64,000 bases of DNA from the NCBI RefSeq assembly GCF_963378075.1, contig NZ_OY726394.1:2232001-2296000 (forward strand). Direction: 5' to 3'. Source of the DNA: Mycolicibacter sp. MU0083. GTDB lineage: Bacteria; Actinomycetota; Actinomycetes; Mycobacteriales; Mycobacteriaceae. The notes under the pieces were generated by a model that was not told the origin of the DNA, did no database searches, and saw only the letters and a program-made list of their open reading frames with translations. The position numbers and the translations under genes were made by a program. The first letter of the stretch is position 1; the number at the start of each line of letters is the position of its first letter. Positions 34,750 to 47,631 of the stretch are shown one piece after another.

Positions 34750-35727
34750 TCACGGCATCCCCGCCAGCGCGCCGCGCCGGCGTGACTCGACGAATCGAAC
34801 GATGTCGGCGATCCAGTCCCGGTCGGTGCGCAGGCTCAGCACCGGTGCACCGCAACTGCGCAGTGCGCGCGCGACGTCGGTGCGGTGTGCTTCGGCCGCC
34901 CGGGCGAAATCGTCCTGCAGTTTCGCGTCGATGGTGAATTCGCGGGTCACCCCGGATTCGGTGTCCTGCAGCACCACGTCGCCGACGTCGGGCAACTCGA
35001 CGTCACGCGGATCGAGCACCTCGATGCCCAGTACCTCGTGCCGGGCCGCGATCGCCCGCAGCGGGCGCATCCAGTTGATCGGTCCGAGGAAGTCGCTGAT
35101 GATGACGGCCATGCCGCGCCGCCGTTCCGGGCGGCGCAGGGCGTCGATGGCCGCCGCCAGATCACCGCGCACCCCCGCGGGAGCCCGCGGCGTGGTGGCG
35201 ATGGTGCGCAGCAGCGACTGCTCGTGGTTGCGCCCGGTACGGGCCGGCACCCGCACCACCCGCTCGCCGTTGGCCACCAGGGCGCCCAACCGGTTCCCGC
35301 CGCCGCTGTTGAGGTAGACGATGGCCGAGGCCGCGGCCATCGCCAGGTCACGCTTCTCGCAGTTCGCGGTGCCGAAATCCATGCTGGCCGACATGTCGAC
35401 CACCAGCCAGGTCTCCAGTTCGCGGTCGGCGATCATCTGGCGGACGTGGGGATGGGTGGTGCGCGCGGTCACCGACCAGTCCATCCGCCGGACGTCGTCG
35501 CCAGGCTGATAAAGGCGGGACTCACCGGGCTCGGAGCCCGGTCCCGGGATCAGGCCGAGGTGGTCGCCGTGCAACACCCCGTCGAGCTTGCGTTTGACGG
35601 TCAGCTCGAGGGTGCGCAGCGCGGCGGCCAGTTTCGGGTCGCGGATTCCGCCGCGCAGCATCGACGGCGGCGTGGTGGCGGTCCCGGGTTGCTGAGTCGA
35701 TCCAGCCCCGGGCGCGGCGTCGCTCAC
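34750..35727 (-). CDS. DUF58 domain protein (Rv1480-like)
   Basis: 325 residues. The DUF58 hallmark [46 protein letters not shown] region is clear: a VWA-like fold with DMSAS. DUF58 proteins act with MoxR AAA+ ATPases. The GTG start overlaps the moxR1 stop (GTGA). Gene order moxR1-DUF58-VWA is conserved. In M. tuberculosis the neighbourhood is tied to cell-envelope hydrolases (ripA/ripB upstream). Confidence 0.92.
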   Translation of the reverse strand: MSDAAPGAGSTQQPGTATTPPSMLRGGIRDPKLAAALRTLELTVKRKLDGVLHGDHLGLIPGPGSEPGESRLYQPGDDVRRMDWSVTARTTHPHVRQMIADRELETWLVVDMSASMDFGTANCEKRDLAMAAASAIVYLNSGGGNRLGALVANGERVVRVPARTGRNHEQSLLRTIATTPRAPAGVRGDLAAAIDALRRPERRRGMAVIISDFLGPINWMRPLRAIAARHEVLGIEVLDPRDVELPDVGDVVLQDTESGVTREFTIDAKLQDDFARAAEAHRTDVARALRSCGAPVLSLRTDRDWIADIVRFVESRRRGALAGMP

Positions 35728-36842
35728 CGACCGCCGGCCACAGCCGCCACGGTCGGGGCACCCGCGGCCGGCGAGGGCTGCTGCTGCGGAACGGCGTTCA
35801 CCTGCGGCAGCGGAACCGTCTGCAGGACCCGGTTGATGACGATCTCCGGAGTGATCTCGTCGGCGAGCGCGTCGTAGGACAGCACCAGCCGGTGCCGCAG
35901 CACGTCGGGGATGACCTCGATGACGTCCTGCGGGATCACGTAGTCGCGCCCGCGCACCAGGGCCAGCGCCCGCGAAGCGCTGATGATGCCCAACGAGGCA
36001 CGCGGCGAGGCACCGAACGACAGCCAGTTCTTCACGTCGGGCATGCCGAACTGCTCGGGCTGGCGCGTCGCGGTGATGACCCGCACCACGTAGTCCACCA
36101 GCGCGTGATGCACGAAGTTGTTGGCGGCCAGGTTCTGCAGCCGCACCAGGTCGGCGGTGCTGAGGATCTGCTTGGGCTCCGGCGGGGCGACGCCCATCCG
36201 GTAGATGATCTCCCGCTCTTCTTCCGGCGACGGGTAGCTGACGTTGATCTTGAACAGGAAGCGGTCGCGCTGCGCCTCGGGCAGCGGGTAGACGCCCTCG
36301 TGCTCGATCGGGTTCTGGGTGGCCATGACCAGGAACGGGTTGGGCAGCGCGAAGCTCTTCCCGCCGATGGAGACCTTGCGTTCCTGCATGACCTCCAGCA
36401 ACGCCGACTGCACCTTGGCCGGTGCGCGGTTGATCTCGTCGGCGAGCAGGAAGTTGGTCATCACCGGGCCCAGTTCGGTGTCGAACTCCTCCCGGCCCTG
36501 CCGGTAGATGCGGGTACCGATGATGTCGGTCGGCACCAGATCCGGAGTGAACTGGATGCGGGCGAAGGATCCGCCGACCACCCGGGCGAAGGTCTCCACG
36601 GCCAGGGTCTTGGCGACACCGGGAACGCCTTCGAGCAGCACGTGCCCCTTGGCGAGCAGGCCGACCAGGATGCGCTCGACCAGCTGGTCCTGGCCGACGA
36701 TGACACGCTTGACCTCGAAGATGGCCCGCTCCAGCGCGTGCACCTCGGCAGCGAGTCCGCCTCCGCCGGACGCGCCTGCCTCGGCCCCCGCCGAAGTCGG
36801 GAAACCGCTGGCGCCCGCGGGCGTCCCTTCCGATGACGTCAT
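35724..36842 (-). CDS. moxR1: MoxR-family AAA+ ATPase
   Basis: 372 residues. The Walker A motif is GVPGVAKT (72-79), the Walker B region FLLADEINR, and sensor sequences include ATQNPIEHEGVYPLPEAQRDRF. MoxR ATPases remodel or activate partner complexes carrying VWA domains, two of which follow. The N-terminus (1-30) is low-complexity Gly/Ala/Ser. Start: ATG 36842, with GGAGG 8 nt upstream; the upstream in-frame GTG 36857 overlaps that ribosome site and is rejected. Confidence 0.95.
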   Translation of the reverse strand: MTSSEGTPAGASGFPTSAGAEAGASGGGGLAAEVHALERAIFEVKRVIVGQDQLVERILVGLLAKGHVLLEGVPGVAKTLAVETFARVVGGSFARIQFTPDLVPTDIIGTRIYRQGREEFDTELGPVMTNFLLADEINRAPAKVQSALLEVMQERKVSIGGKSFALPNPFLVMATQNPIEHEGVYPLPEAQRDRFLFKINVSYPSPEEEREIIYRMGVAPPEPKQILSTADLVRLQNLAANNFVHHALVDYVVRVITATRQPEQFGMPDVKNWLSFGASPRASLGIISASRALALVRGRDYVIPQDVIEVIPDVLRHRLVLSYDALADEITPEIVINRVLQTVPLPQVNAVPQQQPSPAAGAPTVAAVAGGR

Positions 36843-36964
36843 CGACAAATCCTCCACAAAGGTCGGTCAGACTCTCACTGCTTGCACGGCACAGGGCCGA
36901 CGGGCCCCATGGGGTCCGCGTTTCACTATTCCAGGGTTCGCGACATCCGTCGACGTAAGGCCCG

Positions 36965-37669
36965 TCAGTACTCGATGATCCGGGTCAGGTATGGCGTCAT
37001 CCCGGCGGTGCGCACCGGGCTGATGACGACCTTGCCGGCGCTCCCGGAGGCCTCCAGCATCTTGCCGCCGCCCAGGAACATCGCGACGTGCTGGCCGCCG
37101 CCGGGCCCGTACAGGATCAGGTCACCGCGCCGGGCCTGGTTGCGCGGGATGTGCCGGCCGGCGTTGTACTGGTCGCCGGAGAACCTCGGGATCAGCACCC
37201 CGACCCCGGCGAACGCGTACCGCATCAGCCCCGAGCAGTCGAAGCCGACCGTTCCGGCACCGGAGTCGATGCCCTTGCTGGGGCCGGTCAACGATCCGCC
37301 GCCCCACGAGTAGGGCACCCCCATCTGCGAACCGGCGCGGCGGATGACGTACTCGATCGCCTGCTTGCCGTGCACCCGCTGGCCGGGTGCGACGTTTCCG
37401 GCCGAGTCGTCACCGATGTTGATGCCCAGGCCGGACAGGAACTTGCGGCCCAGGTCCATGGTGGTCTGGGTGGCCTGCGCGGTGGCCTGCAGCGATGCGT
37501 TGGCGATCGCCAGCGGGTCGCCGGGGGCACCGGCGCTGATGGTCGCCGGCAGCGTGGGGTCCCAGCCCGGTTCGGCTTCGGCCGGACCGGCCAGGCCGAG
37601 CATCACCGTCGTCGCCGCGAGCAGCGACGCGGTGACGTGGATAAAGCGCCTGAAAATCTGTTGCATCAC
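36965..37669 (-). CDS. ripB: NlpC/P60 peptidoglycan endopeptidase RipB
   Basis: 234 residues. An N-terminal signal peptide ends near AEA (about residue 32). The C-terminal NlpC/P60 domain has Cys145 in GFDCSGL, His194 in GQHVAMF and Glu206 in MLEASG as the triad. It cleaves peptide stems between D-Glu and meso-DAP in septal peptidoglycan. It lacks the long coiled-coil of RipA and lies 7 bp after ripA in the same orientation. A short palindrome ccccatgggg lies in the gap to moxR1. Confidence 0.95.
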   Translation of the reverse strand: MMQQIFRRFIHVTASLLAATTVMLGLAGPAEAEPGWDPTLPATISAGAPGDPLAIANASLQATAQATQTTMDLGRKFLSGLGINIGDDSAGNVAPGQRVHGKQAIEYVIRRAGSQMGVPYSWGGGSLTGPSKGIDSGAGTVGFDCSGLMRYAFAGVGVLIPRFSGDQYNAGRHIPRNQARRGDLILYGPGGGQHVAMFLGGGKMLEASGSAGKVVISPVRTAGMTPYLTRIIEY

Positions 37670-37676
37670 TCCGCCG

Positions 37677-39116
37677 TCAGTATTCGATGTATCGGACTAC
37701 GAAGGGCGTCATCCCGCTCTTGCGTACCGGCGACACCTTCACCACCTGGCCGACGTCGGGCGCCTCCAGCATCTGGCCGTTGCCGAGGTAGAGCGTCACG
37801 TGCTGGCTGCCGCCGGGCCCGTAGAAGATGACGTCGCCGCGACGCGCCAGCGCGGTCGGGATCTGGCGGCCCATCTTGTACTGCGAACCCGAGTAGTGCG
37901 GCAGTTTGATGCCGACCCCGGCGAAGGCGTAGAGGATCAGCCCGGAGCAGTCGAAGCCGACGGTGCCCGCACCGGAGCCGATGCCGCGGCCCGGTCCCGC
38001 GGCGGTGCCCCCACCCCACGAGTAGGGCACCCCGCGTTGCGACATGGCGCGACGGATCACGTACTCGGAGGCCTGCCGGCCGTAGACCCGCGGGATCTTG
38101 CCGTTGTTGATCCCGGTGTCGTCGGGCTTGGCCAGGCCGATCGACTGCAGGAACTTCTGCCCCAGATTCGCGGTCACCTGCGCCGAGGTCTGGGAGATCC
38201 CGAGAACCTGGTTGATGACGGCGATCGGATCGCCGGGGATGTCGGCGCTGGGAACCATCGGCAGGGTCGGGTCCCAGGGGCCGTCCCACTGTTCGGGTCC
38301 GGCGCCGGCTGCCGGCCCGGCGTCGGGGCCGACGGGGTTGCCCCACCGATCGCCATCGGGTGCGCCGGACGGGGCCGGTGCGGCCTGGGGCTGGCGGTGG
38401 CCGCGGGCCGCGACGAGTTTGGCCTGGGCCTGACTGCGTTGGGCGGCGAGCCGGTCGATTTCGACCTGTTGTTCACCGAACTTGCGCTGGGTGTCGGTGA
38501 GCGCCGCGACCGCGGCGTCCTGGCTCGACTGGGCGTCGGCGACCGCTCGGTCGGCCCGCTCCTTGGCCAGCCGGGCCGCCGATTCCTTGTTCACCTGCTC
38601 GATGCGGGCCCGTTTGAGGTTGTCCAGCACCTGCTGTGAGCTGAGCGCCAGGGCCTGCCCGGCCGCCGCCGTCGCGATCATCTCCGACGGGTTCGTCGCG
38701 GTGAGGTAGCTGTCCGAGGGGCCGTTCATGTAGGTCGATGCGGCGAAGGTGTTGAACCGCTTCTGGGCGGCGACGATCGCGGCGTCGGCGTCGGCGATCG
38801 CCTGCCGGCCCGCCTCCACCTCGTGCTGGGCCGCGTCGGCTTCTTCACGTGCGGTCTGCAGGTCCACCAGCGCCTTGTTGACGCTTTCCTTCTCTTCGGC
38901 GATCTGTGCACCCAGGTTCTGCAACTGCTGGTTGGCCTCGGCGACGTCGGCGATCAGCGCCGCGATGCCGTCGGGGTCCGCCGTGGGGGCGGCCACTGCC
39001 AGGCCGGGGGTGCCCAGCAGCAGCGCGGCGCTCAGGACCGAGGCCGTCACCGGCTGGGCGAACCGGGCCGACCGACGGAAAGCAGAGCCATCGGCGCCAC
39101 GACGGATGCGTGTCAT
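37677..39116 (-). CDS. ripA: Septal peptidoglycan endopeptidase RipA
   Basis: 479 residues. A signal peptide ending near AVAAPTA, a long Ala/Glu-rich coiled coil (about 45-250) and a linker with Pro-rich sequence precede the NlpC/P60 domain. The catalytic Cys390, His439 and Glu451 align with Cys383/His432/Glu444 of M. tuberculosis RipA with a constant 7-residue offset. It separates daughter cells and works with RpfB and penicillin-binding protein partners. Start ATG 39116 (MTRIRRGADG) leaves a proper signal peptide; the upstream frame does not. GTGACC direct repeats upstream may bind MtrA. Confidence 0.96.
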   Translation of the reverse strand: MTRIRRGADGSAFRRSARFAQPVTASVLSAALLLGTPGLAVAAPTADPDGIAALIADVAEANQQLQNLGAQIAEEKESVNKALVDLQTAREEADAAQHEVEAGRQAIADADAAIVAAQKRFNTFAASTYMNGPSDSYLTATNPSEMIATAAAGQALALSSQQVLDNLKRARIEQVNKESAARLAKERADRAVADAQSSQDAAVAALTDTQRKFGEQQVEIDRLAAQRSQAQAKLVAARGHRQPQAAPAPSGAPDGDRWGNPVGPDAGPAAGAGPEQWDGPWDPTLPMVPSADIPGDPIAVINQVLGISQTSAQVTANLGQKFLQSIGLAKPDDTGINNGKIPRVYGRQASEYVIRRAMSQRGVPYSWGGGTAAGPGRGIGSGAGTVGFDCSGLILYAFAGVGIKLPHYSGSQYKMGRQIPTALARRGDVIFYGPGGSQHVTLYLGNGQMLEAPDVGQVVKVSPVRKSGMTPFVVRYIEY

Positions 39117-39369
39117 TCGGCTGGGATCTCCTCGGACTGGGGGCAGGCGGCGCCGCACTTCGGCCGGTGGCAAAAGCACAGAAACATCACATGCAACAAC
39201 TGCGCCATTAGCGACCATACGTCACATGAGTCACTGGAGAAACGTTCGTAACAAACTACATCGTTGTTATTGAGCTGGTTGTGACCATTACGTGACCTAC
39301 ATATTTGCCACGAATCACCCGACGGCCATCATCGACCGCCAAAAAGCCAATCTGAACTGGTGAATATTC
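39117..39369. promoter_or_regulatory. ripA upstream region with direct GTGACC repeats
   Basis: This 253-bp gap holds no gene. GTGACC occurs twice, at 39281-39286 and 39292-39297, eleven bases apart (GGTCAC on the ripA sense strand). A second pair of GTCAC units lies at 39221-39225 and 39230-39234. Spaced GTCAC repeats resemble binding sites of MtrA, which is known to control ripA in M. tuberculosis. No reliable -10 element could be fixed. Confidence 0.4.
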
Positions 39370-39921
39370 CTATTCGGAGGAATCCGCACCGTCGGCGATG
39401 CGTTTGCTGCGCCGCTGCAGGAACCGGGTTCCGACGGCCGCTGCCGCCACCCCCGCCAATAACACCACCGTGATTCCCGTCCAGGGCAGATCCGGGGTGG
39501 TCAATTCATGGAGGAAATTCTGCGCCGAGACCACCGGGTCACCGGTTTTGGCGTGATCCTCGGCGACCTCGAGCTTGGATCGGTGAAACCGCCCGCTGTA
39601 GCTGCCGACGAAATTGGTGCTGAGCACCAGGACGGTGGCGTCGGGATAGTCGTAGCCCACCACGGTGGCCACGTCGCGCAGTGCGGTGTCCATCCCCGGA
39701 TTGCGGGCCACCTCGACGATCTTCAGGTCGATGCCGTCGCGTGCCGCGTCGGCCACCACTTCGCGCAGCGCCGGGACGTCGGCCGCCGGGGCGCTGACCC
39801 CGTCGGCGGCGACGGCCACCTTGACCAGTGCCATGCAGTCGTCGGGCGGCGTGGCCGGATCGAGGCCGACGGTGATGCAGAGCTCGCCGGGAATGTAGGC
39901 CGGCGGGTGCTGGATCGTCAC
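39370..39921 (-). CDS. Conserved membrane-anchored protein (Rv1476-like)
   Basis: 183 residues (Rv1476 has 186). A soluble N-terminal domain of about 140 residues with an Asp/Val-rich pattern (YDYPDATVLVLSTNFVGSY) is followed by a single C-terminal membrane helix (about WTGITVVLLAGVAAAAVGTRF) and a basic tail. This looks like a TPM/DUF-type domain with a tail anchor. It precedes ripA in the same orientation. I chose GTG 39921 because a TACCGT hexamer lies 8 nt upstream; a TTG at 39939 is also in frame. Function unknown. Confidence 0.85.
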   Translation of the reverse strand: MTIQHPPAYIPGELCITVGLDPATPPDDCMALVKVAVAADGVSAPAADVPALREVVADAARDGIDLKIVEVARNPGMDTALRDVATVVGYDYPDATVLVLSTNFVGSYSGRFHRSKLEVAEDHAKTGDPVVSAQNFLHELTTPDLPWTGITVVLLAGVAAAAVGTRFLQRRSKRIADGADSSE

Positions 39922-39929
39922 GGTTGATG

Positions 39930-39935
39930 ACGGTA
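39930..39935 (-). promoter_or_regulatory. -10 hexamer (TACCGT) of the Rv1476-like gene
   Basis: Minus-strand TACCGT, 8 nt, then GTG 39921. The IdeR-like box at 39946-39964 lies at its -35 region, so that box could affect both divergent promoters. Confidence 0.4.
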
Positions 39936-39945
39936 TCAATCCCGC

Positions 39946-39964
39946 CCAGGTGAGGTGAACCTTA
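39946..39964. promoter_or_regulatory. IdeR/DtxR-like box upstream of acn
   Basis: The 19-mer ccaggtgaggtgaacctta matches 13 of 19 positions of the iron-box consensus TTAGGTTAGGCTAACCTAA, including both AGGT..AACCT half-site cores. It is 90 bp before acn and next to a TATACA hexamer (39968-39973). Confidence 0.45.
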
Positions 39965-39971
39965 CTTTATA

Positions 39972-39987
39972 CAGGACAAACGTACTG
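39972..39987. promoter_or_regulatory. AcnR-type operator upstream of acn
   Basis: CAGGACAAACGTACTG fits the C. glutamicum AcnR operator pattern CAGNAC-N3-C-GTACTG at every specified base. The TetR regulator encoded directly after acn is the expected ligand protein. The site begins one base inside the candidate -10 TATACA, consistent with repression. Confidence 0.75.
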
Positions 39988-40026
39988 TTACGGTTAGTGC
40001 GCTCGTCGGCGCGGACCCGTCGATGA

Positions 40027-42879
<2,853 letters not shown>

Positions 42880-42901
42880 CCCGGCAAGCAGCGATCAGCT
42901 G

Positions 42902-43465
42902 ATGCCCAGGGTCAGCGAGGACCATCTGGCGGCGCGGCGCCGCCAGATCCTCGATGGCGCACGCCGGTGCTTCGCCGCCTACGGCTACGACCAGGCGACG
43001 GTGCGACGGTTGGAGCAGACGGTGGGCTTGTCGCGGGGGGCGATCTTCCATCACTTCCGCGACAAGGACACCCTGTTCTTCGAGCTGGCCCGCGAGGACG
43101 CCCAGCGGATGGCCGATCTCGTCTCGCGGGAGGGCCTGATCGGTGTGATGCGTGAGATGCTCGCGGCGCCGGAGCAGTTCGACTGGCTGGCCACCCGGCT
43201 GGAGATCGCCCGTAAACTGCGGCACGATCCGGAGTTCAGTCGCGGCTGGGCGGAACGGTCAGCCGAATTGTCCGCTGCGACAACGGATCGGCTGCATCGG
43301 CAGAAGCAGGCCGGTCGGTTGCGCGACGATGTGCCCGGCGACGTGTTGCACTGCTACCTGGATCTGGTGCTCGACGGACTGGTGGCACGACTGGCCTCCG
43401 GCGAAGATCCCGGCCGGCTGTCGGCCGTCCTCGATCTGGTCGAGGATTCGGTGCGGCAGAGCTGA
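42902..43465 (+). CDS. acnR: TetR-family regulator of aconitase, AcnR-like
   Basis: 187 residues, the same length as Rv1474c. The N-terminal HTH (about 10-58, with RRLEQTVGLSRGAIFHHFRDKDTLF) is canonical TetR. AcnR of Corynebacterium represses acn and binds citrate-Mg as co-effector; gene order acn-acnR and the perfect operator 2.9 kb upstream support the same role. It follows acn by 22 bp and is probably co-transcribed, giving feedback. A long inverted repeat downstream ends the unit. Confidence 0.93.
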   Translation: MPRVSEDHLAARRRQILDGARRCFAAYGYDQATVRRLEQTVGLSRGAIFHHFRDKDTLFFELAREDAQRMADLVSREGLIGVMREMLAAPEQFDWLATRLEIARKLRHDPEFSRGWAERSAELSAATTDRLHRQKQAGRLRDDVPGDVLHCYLDLVLDGLVARLASGEDPGRLSAVLDLVEDSVRQS

Positions 43466-43484
43466 TTTCGGCTCGGCATGGCGC

Positions 43485-43550
43485 TGCGCGAGCGTGCGCA
43501 GACTGCCGTCTACAAGCGGCGTGTCGTGTACAGACACGCACGCTCGCGCA
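43485..43550. terminator. Convergent bidirectional terminator-like inverted repeat (14-bp arms)
   Basis: Arms tgcgcgagcgtgcg (43485-43498) and cgcacgctcgcgca (43537-43550) are perfectly complementary. The 38-nt loop contains a smaller stem (gtgtc...gacac). It lies between the convergent acnR and the small HTH gene, where a shared terminator is expected. No U-tract follows, as is common in mycobacteria. It may be a copy of a dispersed intergenic repeat. Confidence 0.55.
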
Positions 43551-43563
43551 TGTATGTGTGGGG

Positions 43564-43764
43564 CTAGCGCGGGCGGGAGCGGTGGTTGGGGCCACCGCGA
43601 CTGCGCATCGCCACACCCGCCTCCCGCAGCATGCTGTGCACCGACCCGTACGATCGCCCGGTGGTGGCCGCCAGGGTTCGGATGCTCGCTCCCCTCTCGT
43701 AGGCGTTGCGAAGCTCGACCAGTTGCCGATCGCGCTGCTTGTTGGGTTTTGTCGTCGTCGCCAC
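43564..43764 (-). CDS. Small helix-turn-helix protein (Rv1473A-like)
   Basis: 66 residues. A single HTH is readable: LVELRNAYERGASIRTLAATTGRSYGSVHSMLREAGV, followed by an Arg-rich tail. It resembles the helix-turn-helix of Hin-like or bldC-small regulators and corresponds to Rv1473A. It is likely a DNA-binding protein; target unknown. It lies 108 bp downstream of the ABC-F gene stop in the same orientation. Confidence 0.85.
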   Translation of the reverse strand: MATTTKPNKQRDRQLVELRNAYERGASIRTLAATTGRSYGSVHSMLREAGVAMRSRGGPNHRSRPR

Positions 43765-43872
43765 GTCGCCTCACCATCCCTCGCCCGCCATTGGACGGCT
43801 TCAGCGTATGAACGCGACGACGCCGTCGGGCGACTTTCGGCGAATTATCGGGGCGCCGAACGGCGGGGGCTT

Positions 43873-45510
<1,638 letters not shown>

Positions 45511-45552
45511 GCGCGCGTACTCCTGTCGTGAGCTAGGTGTCGTCGGTACCGA

Positions 45553-46386
45553 CTACTTGTCGTCGGTGAAGACCGGTGGGCGCTTCTCGGCGCGCGCAGC
45601 GACGGCTTCCTCGAAGTTGCTGGTCAGCAGGCGCACATAGAGTTGTCCGAGTCCCTCGGCCTGCATGTGCCCCTCCAGACTACCGGCGTCGAGTCCGCTC
45701 CAGAGCGTCCGCTTGGTCAACTCGGCCCCCGGCCGGGAGAAACCGGCGATCCGCTCGGCCATCGCATAGCAGGTTTCGAGCAGATCCGGCTGTTCCACCA
45801 CCTGCGAGACCAAGCCGATCCGCTCGGCTTCGCCCGCGTCGACGTCGCGGCCGGTGAGCATGATCTCGAACGCCCGCGACGCCCCGATCGCCCGCGGCAA
45901 CAGATAGCTCAGGCCCAGCTCGCTGGCGGTCAGCCCGTTGTTGATGCCGGCAGCCCGGAAGTAGGCCCCCGATGCGGCGACCCGGATATCGGCCGCCAAC
46001 GCCAGGCACAACCCGCCGCCGATCGCCGCACCGTTGACCGCGGCGATCACCGGCTGATGCAGCCGCCGCAACGCCAGGATGATGTCATCGAGCAACTCCA
46101 TCGACCGCAGCCCGAAGGTGGGCCGGGTCAGGCCGGCCACGTGCGGCACCGACCCGGCCGACTTGTGGTCGGCGCCGGAGGAGAATCCCCGGCCGGCCCC
46201 GGTCAGCACCACCACCCGCACGTCGTTGTCGTAGCCGACCTCGGCCAGCACATCGCGCAGCGGCACCATCACGTCGAACGCCATCGAGTTCATCCGCTCC
46301 GGGCGGTTGAGCGTGATCAGTGCGACATGCGGGCGCGGGCGCTCGACGAGGACGAACTCGGAGCCGGACTGGGATGCGGTGGGCAC
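45553..46386 (-). CDS. echA12: Enoyl-CoA hydratase/isomerase (EchA12-like)
   Basis: 277 residues, crotonase superfamily. The oxyanion-hole segments GRGFSSGADHKSAG and NGAAIGGGLCLALAADIRVA are present, with ASELGLSYLLPRAIG and TGRDVDAGEAERIGLVSQVV downstream. Position between the ABC-F gene and thioredoxin matches Rv1472 (echA12). Substrate is not determinable from sequence. A TAGCGT hexamer 6 nt before the GTG start suggests a leaderless transcript. Confidence 0.9.
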   Translation of the reverse strand: MPTASQSGSEFVLVERPRPHVALITLNRPERMNSMAFDVMVPLRDVLAEVGYDNDVRVVVLTGAGRGFSSGADHKSAGSVPHVAGLTRPTFGLRSMELLDDIILALRRLHQPVIAAVNGAAIGGGLCLALAADIRVAASGAYFRAAGINNGLTASELGLSYLLPRAIGASRAFEIMLTGRDVDAGEAERIGLVSQVVEQPDLLETCYAMAERIAGFSRPGAELTKRTLWSGLDAGSLEGHMQAEGLGQLYVRLLTSNFEEAVAARAEKRPPVFTDDK

Positions 46387-46392
46387 GGATGC

Positions 46393-46398
46393 ACGCTA
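46393..46398 (-). promoter_or_regulatory. -10 hexamer (TAGCGT) of echA12, leaderless layout
   Basis: Minus-strand TAGCGT followed by 6 nt and GTG 46386. It lies between the trx stop and the echA12 start, so echA12 can be expressed independently of trx. Confidence 0.5.
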
Positions 46399-46412
46399 TC
46401 GCGTGCGGCACC

Positions 46413-46787
46413 TCAGACCTGTTCGGGCTTGCCCTGCGACGCCTGTTCGGCCAGGGCCGCCTCCAGGTCGAGGTCCTTGACCTGCTGGACCAGATTCTCC
46501 AGTGCCGCCGCGGGCAGGGCGCCGGCCTGGTTGAACACCAGGGTGCCCTTCTTGAACGCCATCAGGGTGGGGATGGACCGGATCTGGGCGGCAGCGGCCA
46601 GCTGCTGTTCGGCCTCAGTGTCGACCTTGGCGAACACCACGTCGGGGTGCTTCTCGGAGACGGCCGCGAACGTCGGCGCGAACGCCTTGCACGGCCCGCA
46701 CCAGGAAGCCCAGAAATCGACGAGCACGATGTCGTTGCCGGCGATGGTTTCTTCGAATTGCGCTGAGGTGAGGTCTTGGGTTGCCAT
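46413..46787 (-). CDS. Thioredoxin
   Basis: 124 residues with the redox motif WCGPC (Cys30, Cys33) and the cis-proline segment IPTL. It reduces protein disulphides with thioredoxin reductase. M. tuberculosis has trxA (Rv1470) and trxB1 (Rv1471) side by side; only one is present here and its position next to echA12 favours trxB1, but I leave the symbol open. The C-terminus extends about 15 residues past the usual fold. Start ATG 46787 gives the standard N-terminus. Confidence 0.93.
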   Translation of the reverse strand: MATQDLTSAQFEETIAGNDIVLVDFWASWCGPCKAFAPTFAAVSEKHPDVVFAKVDTEAEQQLAAAAQIRSIPTLMAFKKGTLVFNQAGALPAAALENLVQQVKDLDLEAALAEQASQGKPEQV

Positions 46788-46882
46788 GATGGACCTAACG
46801 CCCGTCTGCCCCGCGGTGTTCCCGGTCGGCTCCGTCCAGACCCGGATCGACCTACACAGCGGGCTCACAGCACAGAGCTAGC

Positions 46883-46943
46883 TGGTCGCTAAGTCGACCA
46901 TCGACGGTGGAAGCACTGCCCGGCGACACCACGCCGCCGGGCA
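46883..46943. promoter_or_regulatory. Palindrome and leader hairpin before the DUF5666 gene
   Basis: tggtcg-ctaagt-cgacca (46883-46900) is a perfect 6-6-6 inverted repeat. A second, tgcccggcg (46917-46925) with cgccgggca (46935-46943), can form a 9-bp hairpin 24 nt before the start codon. They suggest an operator followed by a structured 5' leader in the trx/DUF5666 divergent region. Confidence 0.4.
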
Positions 46944-46966
46944 CCGACGAACGGAGAAAAACGCTG

Positions 46967-47614
46967 ATGTCCGCCCGCCCCAGCACCACCGCCCCGGCGA
47001 TCCGCACACTCACCGGCGCCGCCGCACTGTTCGCCGCCGGCGCACTGTTCGTTCCGGCACTGGCCCACGCCGACGGTGACCGGGTCATCGGCCCCGTCTC
47101 GTCGACATCCGGCAACACCTTCGAGGTCGCGCGTCCCGCCGGCACCGCCGTGGTCGCCTACACCGACGCCACCAAGATCTTCGAGTCCGTGCCCGCCCAG
47201 CGCGCCGAGATCACCGTCGGCACCTGCATCAAGGCCGGCGCCGGTAAAGACAGCGCGCCCGCCGAGAGCGGTGCGATCACCGCGAAGTTCGTGGCGATCA
47301 AGACCGACGGTAACTGCGAGCAGCGCCCCGCCGACCCCGCCAAGCCGGCAAAATCGCACCGCGGGGTCCGCGGTGTGGTGGAGTCGGTGTCCGGTGACAC
47401 CGTGACCGTGGCCGGCGCGAACGGCCCCACCACCGTGACGATCGACGACAACACGCATGTGCACCGCCTGGTCACCGTCAGCGGGCCGTCGATCAGCACC
47501 GGTAAGTGTGTCGCCGCCCGCGGCGCCAACGACGACGACGGCGTGCTGCAGGCCAAGCGGATCACCGTGTGGGCGCCCGGCGACGGCCAGGCCTGCCCCG
47601 AGCCCCCGATGTAG
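46967..47614 (+). CDS. Secreted protein with two DUF5666-like repeats
   Basis: 215 residues. A signal peptide ends at ALAHA (about residue 35). Two similar beta-rich units follow: VIGPVSSTSGNTFEVARPAGTA...GTCIKAG and VRGVVESVSGDTVTVAGANGPT...GKCVAARG, each with one conserved Cys, plus two further Cys near each unit's end. This is the DUF5666 (OB-like) pattern of exported actinobacterial proteins with unknown role. GGAGAAAA precedes ATG 46967. A strong terminator follows, so it is a single-gene unit. It has no counterpart that I recognise in this place in M. tuberculosis. Confidence 0.85.
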   Translation: MSARPSTTAPAIRTLTGAAALFAAGALFVPALAHADGDRVIGPVSSTSGNTFEVARPAGTAVVAYTDATKIFESVPAQRAEITVGTCIKAGAGKDSAPAESGAITAKFVAIKTDGNCEQRPADPAKPAKSHRGVRGVVESVSGDTVTVAGANGPTTVTIDDNTHVHRLVTVSGPSISTGKCVAARGANDDDGVLQAKRITVWAPGDGQACPEPPM

Positions 47615-47631
47615 TCGACCAGCAGACGATG

